A stretch of DNA of 64,000 bases from Marinifilum sp965230805 (GTDB taxonomy: Bacteria > Bacteroidota > Bacteroidia > Bacteroidales > Marinifilaceae), in NCBI RefSeq assembly GCF_965230805.1, contig NZ_OZ246019.1, positions 1,984,001-2,048,000 on the forward strand, given 5' to 3'. The position numbers and the translations under genes were made by a program. Under the pieces are notes generated by a model that was given only the letters and a program-made list of their open reading frames with translations, was not told the DNA's origin and ran no database searches. Below are positions 38,429 to 47,281 of this stretch, one piece after another. The stretch's first letter is position 1; every line of letters begins with the position of its first letter.

Positions 38429-38454
38429 AAAGCCCTCTTAAGTAAGAAGGCTTT
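38429..38454 (-). terminator. Terminator of NimA-type gene
   Basis: AAAGCC at 38429-38434 and GGCTTT at 38449-38454 form a stem, extended by TCTTA / TAAGA in the loop. On the minus strand a T run follows. It insulates the rRNA promoters from the gene upstream. Confidence 0.7.
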
Positions 38455-38458
38455 GCTG

Positions 38459-38983
38459 TTATAAATCTTTCTTTGATTTTTTTTGATCCCTTTCGATTTG
38501 CCATGGAAAGTTATTCCCATGCGGAGCACCAAATTCTTTAGCTGTTAACTCTTCGGGTTTTAATCGGTAAATTTCTACATTCTTAACCGCCGGTGAATTG
38601 TAAGTAAATTTTCTATCGGTATATTGTGCCATAAGAATATTTAAAGCATCAACTTTCTTGTCGTAATCGGTAATGAATTCAATTTTTCCTCTTGCAACAA
38701 CACTTTTTCCTTTCATTCGGTAACTACATGCAACATGAGCATCTTGTGCAGCAAGTTCTACCGGTGTGCAAAAAGTAACACAAACCTCAGGCTTTGCTTT
38801 CATAGAATCAATTAACTTTCCAAAATCAGCTCCATGCATATAGATGTAACCATCGTGATAACCAAAATTCATCGGCACAACATAGGGTCTGTTTTCAGTA
38901 TCAATAACTCCAAGATTACAGATATCACATGAACGAATAATCTCATCAATCCGTTTTCTGTCTTCAATAAATATTGTTTTCAT
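38459..38983 (-). CDS. Pyridoxamine-phosphate-oxidase-fold flavoprotein (NimA-like)
   Basis: A 174-residue split-barrel protein, probably FMN-binding, of the nitroimidazole-resistance (Nim) related group. Visible features are ICNLGVIDTENRPYVVPMNF, the flavin-region phrase YIYMHGADFGKLIDSMKAKP with a conserved-type His, and SYRMKGKSVVARGKIEFITD. Nim proteins reduce nitro groups, but many relatives have unknown substrates, so no resistance should be read from this alone. It is the gene directly upstream of the rRNA promoters and has its own terminator. Confidence 0.85.
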   Translation of the reverse strand: MKTIFIEDRKRIDEIIRSCDICNLGVIDTENRPYVVPMNFGYHDGYIYMHGADFGKLIDSMKAKPEVCVTFCTPVELAAQDAHVACSYRMKGKSVVARGKIEFITDYDKKVDALNILMAQYTDRKFTYNSPAVKNVEIYRLKPEELTAKEFGAPHGNNFPWQIERDQKKSKKDL

Positions 38984-39050
38984 TTTAATACAGTATCAAG
39001 TACAGAGTAATTAGTACAGAGACTATTTACAATATTGGTTATGTACAGTT

Positions 39051-40979
39051 TTATAGTATTGTTCGGTTTCCCAACTCTTTTGAAATCGCATTTTTGATTT
39101 GATCGAGTACCATTTTTTGTTGCATCAGCTCCAACATGCGATCGGCATCACCGTTTTCTTGAGCTTTTCGCATTTCCTGTAATACTTCATTCATTAACAA
39201 ACGCACTTTTTTACCTTTGTATTCATTTACCATTTTTGGAACTAAATCTTTCAATTTCTCATGAATAGATTCCACAAAACTCCCGTTTTTGGTCCAAATC
39301 TTACTTTCTTCGTAAGGTTCACTCAAAATATCTGCGGCTAACTGACTTACTTTATCGTTCGTATGATCTCGGAAAAAGGTTTTTGCATTGAAATTTTCAA
39401 TACCCATATTCGAACTATATTGATCAAAAACCAATTGATATAATGGATCTACCGATTCCAATTCATCTTTTTGTAATTCTGACACAATAAAGGAACCTAC
39501 ATTAGTAACCACATCCTGATCATTTTCATCCTTCTCTTCAAACAGCACCTCTGAACCAAAATTTAAAAGAAAACTTACAAGCGCTCTTTCCTCCGTATCA
39601 CAAGCATTAGCAAGGTCTTTAATTCGAGATCTATCAAAACTACCAAGTTCCTTTATTTCTGCTACAGTGCCACTCTCTCTTCTTTTCTTTTCCGTTTTAT
39701 TTAACTCAGAATATAAAGTTCTTTCATCAACATTTAGTATCCTACTGCACTCTTTTATGTAAGGAGGTCGAGTTGGAGGAGACATCTTTTCTATTGACCT
39801 TATTATATCAACAATTAAATTAGCTCTTTTAATAGGATCTCCTTTTGCATCATCTAAAAGTAATTTTGCTTTAAATAAAATAAAATCACTTTCATTTCTA
39901 TTGATATATTCCACTAAATCTGATGCTCCCATTTTCTTAGAAAATGAATCTGGGTCTTCTCCATCCGGTAAAAGTAAGACTTTAACATTAAGCTCTTGTT
40001 CCAAAACCAAATCGATTCCTCGTAATGATGCTTTTATCCCTGCCGGGTCGCCATCATATATAATAGTAACATTGTTTGAGAATCGTTTTATCAAACGGAT
40101 TTGATCAGGAGTTAATGCTGTACCAGATGATGCAACAACATTTTCGATTCCTGCCTGGTGAAAAGAAATCACATCGGTATAACCTTCTACAAGAAAACAT
40201 TTATCGTTCTGAACGATTGATTTCTTTGCTTGGTAAATACCATATAAAACACGGCTTTTGTGATAAACTTCCGATTCGGGAGAGTTTAAGTACTTGGCAG
40301 TTTTCTTATCATTTTTCAAGGTACGACCGCCAAAAGCAAGAACACGACCGGCAATTCCATGGATAGGAAAAATCACCCTTCCTTTAAATCGATCTATTAA
40401 CCTGCTCTCTTTAGCGATACTCAAACCTGTTTTCACCAGATACTCTTTTTTGTATCCACTATCCATAGCCTGTTTCGAGAATGCTTCCCATTCTTCGAGG
40501 CAAAATCCGATCTGGAACTTTTTAATGATATCATCGCGAAAGCCACGTTCTCTGAGATAACTCATTCCTACAGCCATTCCTTGAGGATGTTGATGTAAGT
40601 TATGAGAAAAAGTCTTTTGAGCGAAGGAGTTAACAATCATCATACTCTCACGATCATTTTTTTGCTTAACTTGTTCTGCAGATAGTTCCTGCTCAACGAA
40701 TTCTATATGATATTTCTTGGCAAGGAATTTTAAAGCACTCACATAATCGAGGTGCTCATGTTCCATGATAAAGTTAACAGCGTTTCCACCTTTACCACAT
40801 CCAAAACATTTATAAATTCCTTTTGCTGGAGACACCGTAAAAGAAGGAGTTTTCTCGTTATGAAAGGGACACAAACCCAAATAGTTCACTCCTCTTTTCT
40901 TCAGCGTTACGAAATCCGAAACAACTTCAGTTATCTCCGCAGCATCAAAAATTTTTGATATGGTAGCCTGATCAATCAT
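39051..40979 (-). CDS. dnaG: DNA primase
   Basis: Makes RNA primers at the replication fork. I start at the ATG at 40979 (MIDQATISKIFDAAEI), because the upstream codons MFSIFVR are not family-like. The CHC2 zinc finger is CPFHNEKTPSF ... CFGCGKGGN (about residues 38-66). The TOPRIM domain follows (LVEGYTDVISFHQAG, IIYDGDPAGIKAS). The C-terminal helicase-binding region is weakly conserved. Product length is 642 residues. A TATATTTG -7 box lies upstream at 41049. Confidence 0.95.
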   Translation of the reverse strand: MIDQATISKIFDAAEITEVVSDFVTLKKRGVNYLGLCPFHNEKTPSFTVSPAKGIYKCFGCGKGGNAVNFIMEHEHLDYVSALKFLAKKYHIEFVEQELSAEQVKQKNDRESMMIVNSFAQKTFSHNLHQHPQGMAVGMSYLRERGFRDDIIKKFQIGFCLEEWEAFSKQAMDSGYKKEYLVKTGLSIAKESRLIDRFKGRVIFPIHGIAGRVLAFGGRTLKNDKKTAKYLNSPESEVYHKSRVLYGIYQAKKSIVQNDKCFLVEGYTDVISFHQAGIENVVASSGTALTPDQIRLIKRFSNNVTIIYDGDPAGIKASLRGIDLVLEQELNVKVLLLPDGEDPDSFSKKMGASDLVEYINRNESDFILFKAKLLLDDAKGDPIKRANLIVDIIRSIEKMSPPTRPPYIKECSRILNVDERTLYSELNKTEKKRRESGTVAEIKELGSFDRSRIKDLANACDTEERALVSFLLNFGSEVLFEEKDENDQDVVTNVGSFIVSELQKDELESVDPLYQLVFDQYSSNMGIENFNAKTFFRDHTNDKVSQLAADILSEPYEESKIWTKNGSFVESIHEKLKDLVPKMVNEYKGKKVRLLMNEVLQEMRKAQENGDADRMLELMQQKMVLDQIKNAISKELGNRTIL

Positions 40980-41048
40980 ACGAACAAAAATAGAAAACAT
41001 GATTGATATACATCCAATGAATGTAGAATTTTAAAATACTTCGAGTGT

Positions 41049-41056
41049 CAAATATA
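41049..41056 (-). promoter_or_regulatory. Possible dnaG -7 box
   Basis: TATATTTG on the minus strand, 70 bp upstream of the preferred dnaG start. No consensus -33 element at 21 bp. Confidence 0.35.
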
Positions 41057-41168
41057 ATTTTATTAGGATTTGAGAGTTTTATAATCAGATATCACCATAA
41101 CAATTTCTGTGGCTGATATTTTTTATTGAAGGATAATAAGTGTAATAAAACCAAATTGTTAGCCATGA

Positions 41169-41264
41169 TGAAACGAGCATGATTAAAATAACGATTAAAC
41201 ACACAGGATAATGATTATTTTGATTTTGCGGCTTCCACCTTACAAATAAAAAAATTATAAACAG
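41169..41264 (+). repeat. Shared leader, copy A
   Basis: About 95 bp immediately before the gene at 41265 align with 42814-42907 before the broken lipoprotein gene. Shared segments are TGAAACGAGC, GATAATG, ATTTTGAT, TTGCGGCTTC and AAAAAATTATA. The coding regions that follow are not related. Confidence 0.65.
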
Positions 41265-42110
41265 ATGAAAAAACTACTTTTTACCATATTAATTTGCTCA
41301 CTATGTATGCCACTTTTATCGCAAGAGCATCTACCAAATCATTCCGATTACCTGGCTTTTTTAAAAACAAAAACTCTGGTTGTACTCGATGACAATCCCA
41401 TGAGTGAATACAATTTCAGAATTCGTGATGTGATCAAAAAAAACTGGAACATTACCGAATATAAGTTTATTTCCAATGCTGAATTTGAAAAGAAAAGATT
41501 CGACCCACACTATTCTTTTATCATGAATACCATAGTAACTTTTAACAAAGACAAAACCAAAGCCAGATACAATTTCTTGAGTTTGGTAATGGGGGGAAAG
41601 GAGAAAAAGATTGCCAATATGCCCGATTTGTGCTCAGTACCATTATCGTATAAACATGTGCACGAAGATGTGTATGCATATAAGTTGCCTAGTTTTATCC
41701 GCTTTATTCAAAAGCATGTGCAACTGATTATTAAAAACCCTAAAATGATATCGGCAAACATGCTGAAATACTATAACAAGAACGCTGCCTTGCTAAAAGG
41801 TAAAACTCTTTACATACTAAAGGATGAATTGCAGAAAGAGGTGAACAGCCTGGATAAAATCAGCAAAGTGTATCCAGAAAAGGTGAAAATTGTGAGTCAA
41901 GAAGAATTGGAACAGGCCATTGCGAACAGAATGGATAAAGTGGTTTTTCTGCATAAAGTAGGACCAGAACAGTTAAAAATTAAAGCACGTTGTTTTAAGA
42001 TTTTGGTAGGAGCAAGCGATTCTGAATTTTATTATTTCAATTATCACATGATCAACAAAAAGCAAACCGATGGTTTTTTAGCAAAAGATTTTAGAAGAAT
42101 TTCCCAATAA
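41265..42110 (+). CDS. Conserved-looking secreted protein, unknown
   Basis: 281 residues with a cleavable signal peptide (KKLLFTILICSLCMPLLSQ). The mature protein is basic and mixed alpha/beta (TLVVLDDNPMSEYNFRIRD, TLYILKDELQKEVNSLDKI), with two similar-looking halves each starting with a strand phrase (LKTKTLVVLDD near 34 and LKGKTLYILKD near 184). This could mean an internal duplication. No named domain was recognised. It ends directly before the sirtuin ATG (no gap), so the two are probably cotranscribed. Confidence 0.7.
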   Translation: MKKLLFTILICSLCMPLLSQEHLPNHSDYLAFLKTKTLVVLDDNPMSEYNFRIRDVIKKNWNITEYKFISNAEFEKKRFDPHYSFIMNTIVTFNKDKTKARYNFLSLVMGGKEKKIANMPDLCSVPLSYKHVHEDVYAYKLPSFIRFIQKHVQLIIKNPKMISANMLKYYNKNAALLKGKTLYILKDELQKEVNSLDKISKVYPEKVKIVSQEELEQAIANRMDKVVFLHKVGPEQLKIKARCFKILVGASDSEFYYFNYHMINKKQTDGFLAKDFRRISQ

Positions 42111-42809
42111 ATGAAAACTATGAAGAAGCTTGTTGTATTAAGCGGTGCCGGAATGAGTGCTGAAAGTGGAATTAGAACCTTCCGTGATATGGGAGGTTTA
42201 TGGAATGATTATGACGTAATGGAAGTAGCCAGTCCTACAGCCTGGGCTAAAAACCCCAATCTGGTTCATCAGTTTTACAACGAAAGAAGAAAACAACTGT
42301 TTGACTGCTCTCCGAATAAGGGGCATTTGCTAATTAAAGAGTTGGAAAAGCATTTTGATGTTCACATTGTAACACAAAATGTGGATGATTTACACGAAAG
42401 AGCTGGTAGTTCCAAAATATTGCATTTACATGGCGAGTTAAAGAAAGCACGTAGCACAGTTGATGAACGTCTCGTTTATGAGTTAGACACATGGAAATTA
42501 AGTTTGGAAGATACTTGTGAAAAAGGATCCCCGCTTCGCCCACACATTGTTTGGTTTGGCGAGAGTGTCCCAGCCATATCGAAAGCCGCCGAAATTGTTT
42601 CTCATGCAGATCTTCTTTTAATCATTGGCAGCTCTTTAAATGTATATCCGGCTGCCGATCTTATTAATTATATGCCAAACAACAGCCCTGTATATATTAT
42701 TGACCCTAAGCAACCAGCCATTCGCACCAAAAATAACATCACTTTTATAAGTGAGAAGGCAAGTGTTGGTTTGGATAAATTTTTCGAACTTTTGAATCTT
42801 AAATCGTAA
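42111..42809 (+). CDS. cobB: Sirtuin NAD-dependent protein deacylase
   Basis: A 232-residue class III (SIRT5-like) sirtuin that removes acyl groups from lysine using NAD. The NAD-binding motif is LSGAGMSAESGIRTFRD, then TQNVDDLHERAGS and the catalytic His in LHLHGELKKA. The FYNERRKQL segment has the YxxR pair associated with desuccinylase activity in CobB/SIRT5. The usual four zinc cysteines are absent, only one Cys (DTCEKGS) lying in that region, as in several Bacteroidota relatives. Starts at 42111 or 42120 (MKKLVV) are both possible. It follows the secreted-protein gene without a gap. Confidence 0.93.
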   Translation: MKTMKKLVVLSGAGMSAESGIRTFRDMGGLWNDYDVMEVASPTAWAKNPNLVHQFYNERRKQLFDCSPNKGHLLIKELEKHFDVHIVTQNVDDLHERAGSSKILHLHGELKKARSTVDERLVYELDTWKLSLEDTCEKGSPLRPHIVWFGESVPAISKAAEIVSHADLLLIIGSSLNVYPAADLINYMPNNSPVYIIDPKQPAIRTKNNITFISEKASVGLDKFFELLNLKS

Positions 42810-42813
42810 AATG

Positions 42814-42907
42814 TGAAACGAGCCTGCTTAAACAATTAGTTAACATTCACGATAATGGCTATTTTGATCTTGCGGCTTCGATCTGACGATTAAAAAATTA
42901 TACCCAA
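42814..42907 (+). repeat. Shared leader, copy B
   Basis: Counterpart of 41169-41264, lying before the broken lipoprotein gene. Similarity runs from TGAAACGAGC to the start codon, with small gaps. Confidence 0.65.
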
Positions 42908-43701
42908 ATGAAAAATCTATTTATAACAATATTATCGATAATTGCCCTTGCCTCATGCAGCAATTTCGAATCGGAAATCCCTTTGGGTGATCCCGGGGGC
43001 AGTAAACTGGATGAAAAATTTCTTGGAAAATAGATTCTTAATCAGGAAAAGAACACTGAAGAAGTTTCGGGTCATATCGAGATTATTCCTTTCAATTCGC
43101 AAGAATATCTGGTGCAAATTACCGAATATGCCGACAGTACCGAATTCATTCAATCCATCATGAACTGTAGAATGTTTCCTTGCCAAATCAATAAAGACTT
43201 TTATTATAACGTGAGTTCGACGTAAAATTCTATCCACAGAAAGTTATATTTGCGATAGATTTGCATTAAAAATTTGGAAAGAATAGCGGGCTATTTTGAG
43301 GAATTTTTAATGTGAAGATGTCGTAAAGAGAACTTTCCATTATGTGTTTGCCTGCTTTCGGCATAAATTTCCTCAAATCTTCTTGAAATATCCCGATATT
43401 CCTTCGAAAATTTGAGAAAATTTCTACTCAAAATCAGATCAAACTGTGAACGAATTTTACCTCGAACTCACGTTATTATAATATCCAATTGCTCCACAAG
43501 AATAAAAAAAACACCTTCTTGATTTACAAACTACAAGCCATTTCCGGAAACAGATATAAACTTTTGTATTTGGCAAAGGATCATTTCGACAAGCAATTTA
43601 AGTCGGCAGATGAATTTCGCGAGTTTGTCGAGAATAACCAAAAAGAGTTTAATAAAACTTTTATAACCGAAGGAATACTGAGTCGTAAAATTGAAAAGTG
43701 A
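42908..43701 (+). pseudogene. Lipoprotein gene broken by a nonsense codon and a MITE-like insertion
   Basis: The gene begins MKNLFITILSIIALASCSN, a lipoprotein signal with Cys17. A TAG at 43031-43033 interrupts the frame in FLGK-stop-ILNQEKN, where Trp (TGG) would fit. After the stop the same frame continues to 43208, where MITE copy 3 is inserted with a duplicated TATTATA. If the element and one duplicate are removed, the frame joins exactly (KDFYYN-IQLLHKNKKN) and runs to the stop at 43701. The restored protein of about 173 residues looks like a Bacteroidota lipocalin-like or other small surface lipoprotein. I do not recognise a family. The gene is doubly inactivated. Confidence 0.85.
43209..43473. 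mobile_element. MITE-like element, copy 3 (265 bp)
   Basis: Opposite orientation to copies 1 and 2. It is flanked by TATTATA at 43202-43208 and 43474-43480, a 7-bp target duplication inside the lipoprotein gene. It has the 265-bp form with both arms of the internal hairpin. One end has a single change (TTTTACCTCG for TTTTACGTCG). Confidence 0.93.
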
Positions 43702-43705
43702 AGAA

Positions 43706-43728
43706 AGCCGGAATAAACAATTCCGGCT
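43706..43728. terminator. Bidirectional terminator
   Basis: AGCCGGAAT and TTCCGGCT form a 8-9 bp stem with a small loop, between the broken lipoprotein gene and the phosphate transporter gene that ends on the opposite strand. Confidence 0.65.
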
Positions 43729-43752
43729 TCCAAATATCTATAAAGTCTCAAA

Positions 43753-46056
43753 TTAATCGTTCATCTTATCTTCTTCCATCAAAGATTCCAGCTCTTCTAT
43801 ATTGCCGCCTGAAAAATCTCTTGAGGCTTTCAATAAATTTCCTGCATGCAAGCTAAGGTTTTTGGTTTCGCTCAAGATACCCAAGTATAGAACTGAATTT
43901 CTGGTTCCAACTTTATCGCCCTTAATTCTTTTGATTTGCTCTTTTCTGAACTTTCCAAGCAATACCAAAAGATCTTTTTGTTTAGATATTGCTTTCTGAA
44001 TTTCAGCCGTATCGTAATTGTTCTCTTTCAACAAACGATTAATTGTTCTAAAGAAATCATCAAGACTGGTTTGAATGGTATTCAATTCATGCACCTGCTC
44101 CTTGATTAGAGTCTTGTGATTGTTATCCACATATTCGAATGCCGGACCAGCAATAAAGCTCATCGAGTGAGCCATTTCTCTAAGATAATCTATCAATTGA
44201 ACGTAGAAAGGTCCCGTTGAAATGCTATCTTCAGTTAGCTTTTTCATCATTGCAGGAATCTGATGCTTCATTTGTTTTGCTTCTATATCCAGCTTACTTG
44301 CCTTTTTATTACAAACCTTCAATTTTGAACGCTCCTCAAAAGCCAAGCCATTAATAATTTTACCAAACAGGTTCGGAATCTTTTCAGTGATACCAGTAAC
44401 CGCAAAAGTTATTTGCTCGGATATTCCGCCTTTTATAATAATGGTATCATCATCAGCAGTAACTTCTTTCCCTTTCGCTTGTGATTTTTTCTTGTGAATT
44501 ACATGAGAACGAACCAAGAAAATAACAGCAATGATTAACAATCCAAATATTGCAAAACTATCCAACCAGTTAATCAGGTTAGCAAAGATAAAAGCTGCTG
44601 TAAATGCACTAAATGCAGTAAAGAACCATCCTCCAATCACAGTTAACACACCGGTAATACGGTAAACTGCCGAATCTCTACCCCAGGCTCTATCCGCTAA
44701 AGAAGTACCCATTGCCACCATAAATGTTACGTAAGTGGTAGACAGTGGTAACTTAAGAGACGTACCAATAGAAATCAATATACTTGCTACAGTAAGGTTC
44801 ACCGATGCTCGAATCATATCGAAAGCAGGCTTATCCTTTGCATCAATACCAGCAGTGTGTACTTCTGCGGGTTTTTCAAATCTGTTTGAAATAACTTGAT
44901 GAACACCAGCTGGCATCATGTTTTTAAGTCGGCAGTTAATATATAAGCAACGACGAACCAATAAACGCGCAAAGAACGACGAACCAAATTTCTCATCACC
45001 CTCATTCTGGCTACTTAGGCCAATTTCTGTTTCGGTAACAGTTCGTGCCTTTTTAGAAAACCAAAGTGTAACGGTCATAACTACACCCGCCACAATTAAC
45101 AAGTAAGTTTCAGTTTGTACTTTCTGACTTAAAATACCCATTGTCATTCCATAAGGATCGGTACCCGGATTGGCTACAAATGCCTGGAACGATTTGAATC
45201 CGGCCAAAGGTACACCAATAAAGTTTACAAGGTCGTTACCTGCAAAAGCCATAGCCAAAGCAAATGTACCTACCAAAACAATCACCTTAAGGATATTTAA
45301 TCGAACAAACCAAACCAAGGCTTGTAACAAAATTGTCCATCCCACAAATGAAACGGCAATAATTGTTAAGGTATTTGATTTAATCCAAGTTAAAGTTTCT
45401 TTGGTAATGAAAGAGGATCCTTTAGCTCCTTTAATCAGGATAAAGTAGGTGATTGCAGTAATTGCAAACCCACCGAAAATCGCACCAAAATACTTGAATT
45501 TTTTCTCGTATTTGTAGGTGAAAATTAATCGCGTAACCCATTGAACCAATGAACCTGATAAAAAGGCAATAACAACACTCAACAAAATACCCGTAATAAT
45601 GGCCAGGGCTTTGGCTGAATTGATGTAATTTCCCAGATCCAACAAAGTTTGATCCGAAGAGTTCATAATTTTAACTACGGCAACGGCTACAGCAGCCCCC
45701 AGTAACTCAAATACAATAGATACTGTAGTTGAAGTAGGCAAGCCTATTGTGTTGTAAAAGTCCAACAGAATAATATCTGTAAGCATTACCGCAATAAAAA
45801 TGATCATGATTTCTGCGAAGTAGAATTGATCCGGATGGAAAATTCCTTTACGGGCTACCTCCATCATACCACTCGAAAAAGTTGCTCCTATCAGAATTCC
45901 AATGCTGGCAATTATCATGATTGCCCAACGAGGAGCAGCCATAGATCCGAAAGCAGAGTTTAGAAAATTTACAGCGTCGTTACTAACGCCTACGATTAGA
46001 TCGCTTATGGCTAATGCAAAGAGCACCACCACAATTAATAGATAAAAGTTCTCCAT
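43753..46056 (-). CDS. PiT-family phosphate transporter with PhoU-like C-terminus
   Basis: A 767-residue inner-membrane transporter, probably for inorganic phosphate. The two PiT repeats are visible, each with the signature region (ISDLIVGVSNDAVNFLNSAF near residue 18, FAGNDLVNFIGVPLAGF near 270). There are about ten or more hydrophobic segments up to residue 520. The remaining 230 residues are soluble and helical (NKKASKLDIEAKQMKHQIP, EYVDNNHKTLIKEQVHELN) and resemble PhoU. A fusion of channel and regulator would let phosphate signalling act in cis. A possible -7 box (TATGTTTG) is at 46081-46088. Confidence 0.9.
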   Translation of the reverse strand: MENFYLLIVVVLFALAISDLIVGVSNDAVNFLNSAFGSMAAPRWAIMIIASIGILIGATFSSGMMEVARKGIFHPDQFYFAEIMIIFIAVMLTDIILLDFYNTIGLPTSTTVSIVFELLGAAVAVAVVKIMNSSDQTLLDLGNYINSAKALAIITGILLSVVIAFLSGSLVQWVTRLIFTYKYEKKFKYFGAIFGGFAITAITYFILIKGAKGSSFITKETLTWIKSNTLTIIAVSFVGWTILLQALVWFVRLNILKVIVLVGTFALAMAFAGNDLVNFIGVPLAGFKSFQAFVANPGTDPYGMTMGILSQKVQTETYLLIVAGVVMTVTLWFSKKARTVTETEIGLSSQNEGDEKFGSSFFARLLVRRCLYINCRLKNMMPAGVHQVISNRFEKPAEVHTAGIDAKDKPAFDMIRASVNLTVASILISIGTSLKLPLSTTYVTFMVAMGTSLADRAWGRDSAVYRITGVLTVIGGWFFTAFSAFTAAFIFANLINWLDSFAIFGLLIIAVIFLVRSHVIHKKKSQAKGKEVTADDDTIIIKGGISEQITFAVTGITEKIPNLFGKIINGLAFEERSKLKVCNKKASKLDIEAKQMKHQIPAMMKKLTEDSISTGPFYVQLIDYLREMAHSMSFIAGPAFEYVDNNHKTLIKEQVHELNTIQTSLDDFFRTINRLLKENNYDTAEIQKAISKQKDLLVLLGKFRKEQIKRIKGDKVGTRNSVLYLGILSETKNLSLHAGNLLKASRDFSGGNIEELESLMEEDKMND

Positions 46057-46080
46057 TTGATTAAGTTCATAAATGCATCA

Positions 46081-46088
46081 CAAACATA
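46081..46088 (-). promoter_or_regulatory. Possible -7 box of phosphate transporter gene
   Basis: TATGTTTG on the minus strand, 25 bp upstream of the start codon, matches TAnnTTTG. No clear -33 element. Confidence 0.4.
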
Positions 46089-46143
46089 CTAACACATGAA
46101 GTTTGGTGTGTTTATTATTTCTTACGTTTGCGTTAACCACATG

Positions 46144-46536
46144 TTAATTTTTCTCTTCTTCAGATTTGTTTAGCTTCACTAAATAATCGGCAGTAGCAAC
46201 ATTCAAAGCCATAGGTACATTATTAATTACGCAGGTTCGAATTAATGTTTGGATGTCATGTTCATGACCGTGAGGTGTTTCGGCATCAATTAAAAAAATT
46301 ACTTCGTCAACCTTTCCTTCGAGGATTTGAGCTGCTAAAAGGATATCACCTCCATTGGGTCCGTGCCCAAACGGCTCTACTTCAAGATCGAGAACCGAAC
46401 TTAAGATTTCAGAAGTATTGGTTGTTCCAATTAATCTGTGATTCCTTAACTCATCCAGATGTCTTTTCACCCAAGCAAGCATCACACTCTTTTTTTCGTT
46501 GTGAGCAACCAAAGCGATTGTTTTACTACTTTCCAT
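46144..46536 (-). CDS. mgsA: Methylglyoxal synthase
   Basis: Converts dihydroxyacetone phosphate to methylglyoxal and phosphate, releasing phosphate when it is scarce. The 130-residue product has the family motifs ALVAHNEKKSVMLAW, the phosphate-binding TTNTSEIL, and the catalytic Asp in GPNGGDILLAAQI near residue 70. The second region reads ETPHGHEHDIQTLIRTC in place of the common PHDPD. It lies 88 bp upstream of the phosphate transporter gene on the same strand, so a shared link to phosphate supply is plausible. Confidence 0.93.
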   Translation of the reverse strand: MESSKTIALVAHNEKKSVMLAWVKRHLDELRNHRLIGTTNTSEILSSVLDLEVEPFGHGPNGGDILLAAQILEGKVDEVIFLIDAETPHGHEHDIQTLIRTCVINNVPMALNVATADYLVKLNKSEEEKN

Positions 46537-46848
46537 ATTATTATTGTCTTATTTTGAATTAATGTTATATTCTTCTCCTTTAAAAAAGTTCCTAAGTATA
46601 TAATCAAAAAAACATCTTATTTCAAAAAAATTGCTACTTAATCAATCAAGTTTTTTGTATTTTTCTGATTATTACCAAGTCCGATATTATCTGATTGGAT
46701 TTTCAACTATTTGAATTAGGATTATCAGATATTAGCAGACATTACATTGTTAATATTAAATTTTAAAACAGTATAACAAATAAACGAAGTATTCTTCAAA
46801 TCAGTAATAAAATAGTAAATTTGTTAATATTATATTAATGCATACAAT
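46537..46848. other. Divergent intergenic region
   Basis: AT-rich spacer between mgsA and the SPOR lipoprotein genes. No RNA gene and no clear consensus promoter were recognised. Confidence 0.3.
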
Positions 46849-47271
46849 ATGAAATACCTATCTAGAATTCTGTTATTATCTATTCTTATTTGTGGAATTG
46901 GCTTAAGTTCGTGCAAGAAAGAGGTGAAAGATCCTGTAAAAAAAGAAACAACCAAAAAGGTGGCCAAAAAGCAGACAGTAAAAAAGCCGAAGCCAAAATC
47001 TGTTGAACAGAAAACTTTAATGCCCGTTGTGGAAAAGATTCCTAAGAAATATTTTCTAATTGTTGCAAGCTTTCAAGAGAAAATGAATGCTGAAAGACTT
47101 CAGTCCAAATTAAAGAGCGAAGGTTATGCATCAAATATTCATGATGCCCAAAACGGATTCTATCGTGTTTCATACAAAGCTTTTTCGGATAGAAAACTTG
47201 CATTTCAAGAATTGGCATCGGTTCGCACAACGGAAGAACACAAAGACACGTGGCTTTATATCAAACGATAA
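46849..47271 (+). CDS. SPOR-domain lipoprotein 1
   Basis: 140 residues. The lipoprotein signal ends in LSSCKK (Cys22). A Lys-rich linker (KKETTKKVAKKQTVKKPKPK) precedes a C-terminal SPOR domain (about 62-140: YFLIVASFQEKMNAERLQSK, GFYRVSYKAFSDRKLAFQE). SPOR domains bind glycan strands stripped of stem peptides, and such proteins work at division sites. The protein is probably anchored to a membrane and reaches through the periplasm. A second SPOR gene follows after 10 bp. Confidence 0.9.
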   Translation: MKYLSRILLLSILICGIGLSSCKKEVKDPVKKETTKKVAKKQTVKKPKPKSVEQKTLMPVVEKIPKKYFLIVASFQEKMNAERLQSKLKSEGYASNIHDAQNGFYRVSYKAFSDRKLAFQELASVRTTEEHKDTWLYIKR

Positions 47272-47281
47272 TTTTTAGAAC

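Noticed and set aside
41080..41130. Terminator or riboswitch-like hairpin (ATATCA / TGATAT with T run)
   Set aside because: The stem is short and no plus-strand gene ends there. It is probably chance symmetry upstream of dnaG.
42942..43163. 73-codon plus-strand frame
   Set aside because: It overlaps the broken lipoprotein gene in another frame. The lipoprotein frame has a signal peptide and rejoins across the insertion.
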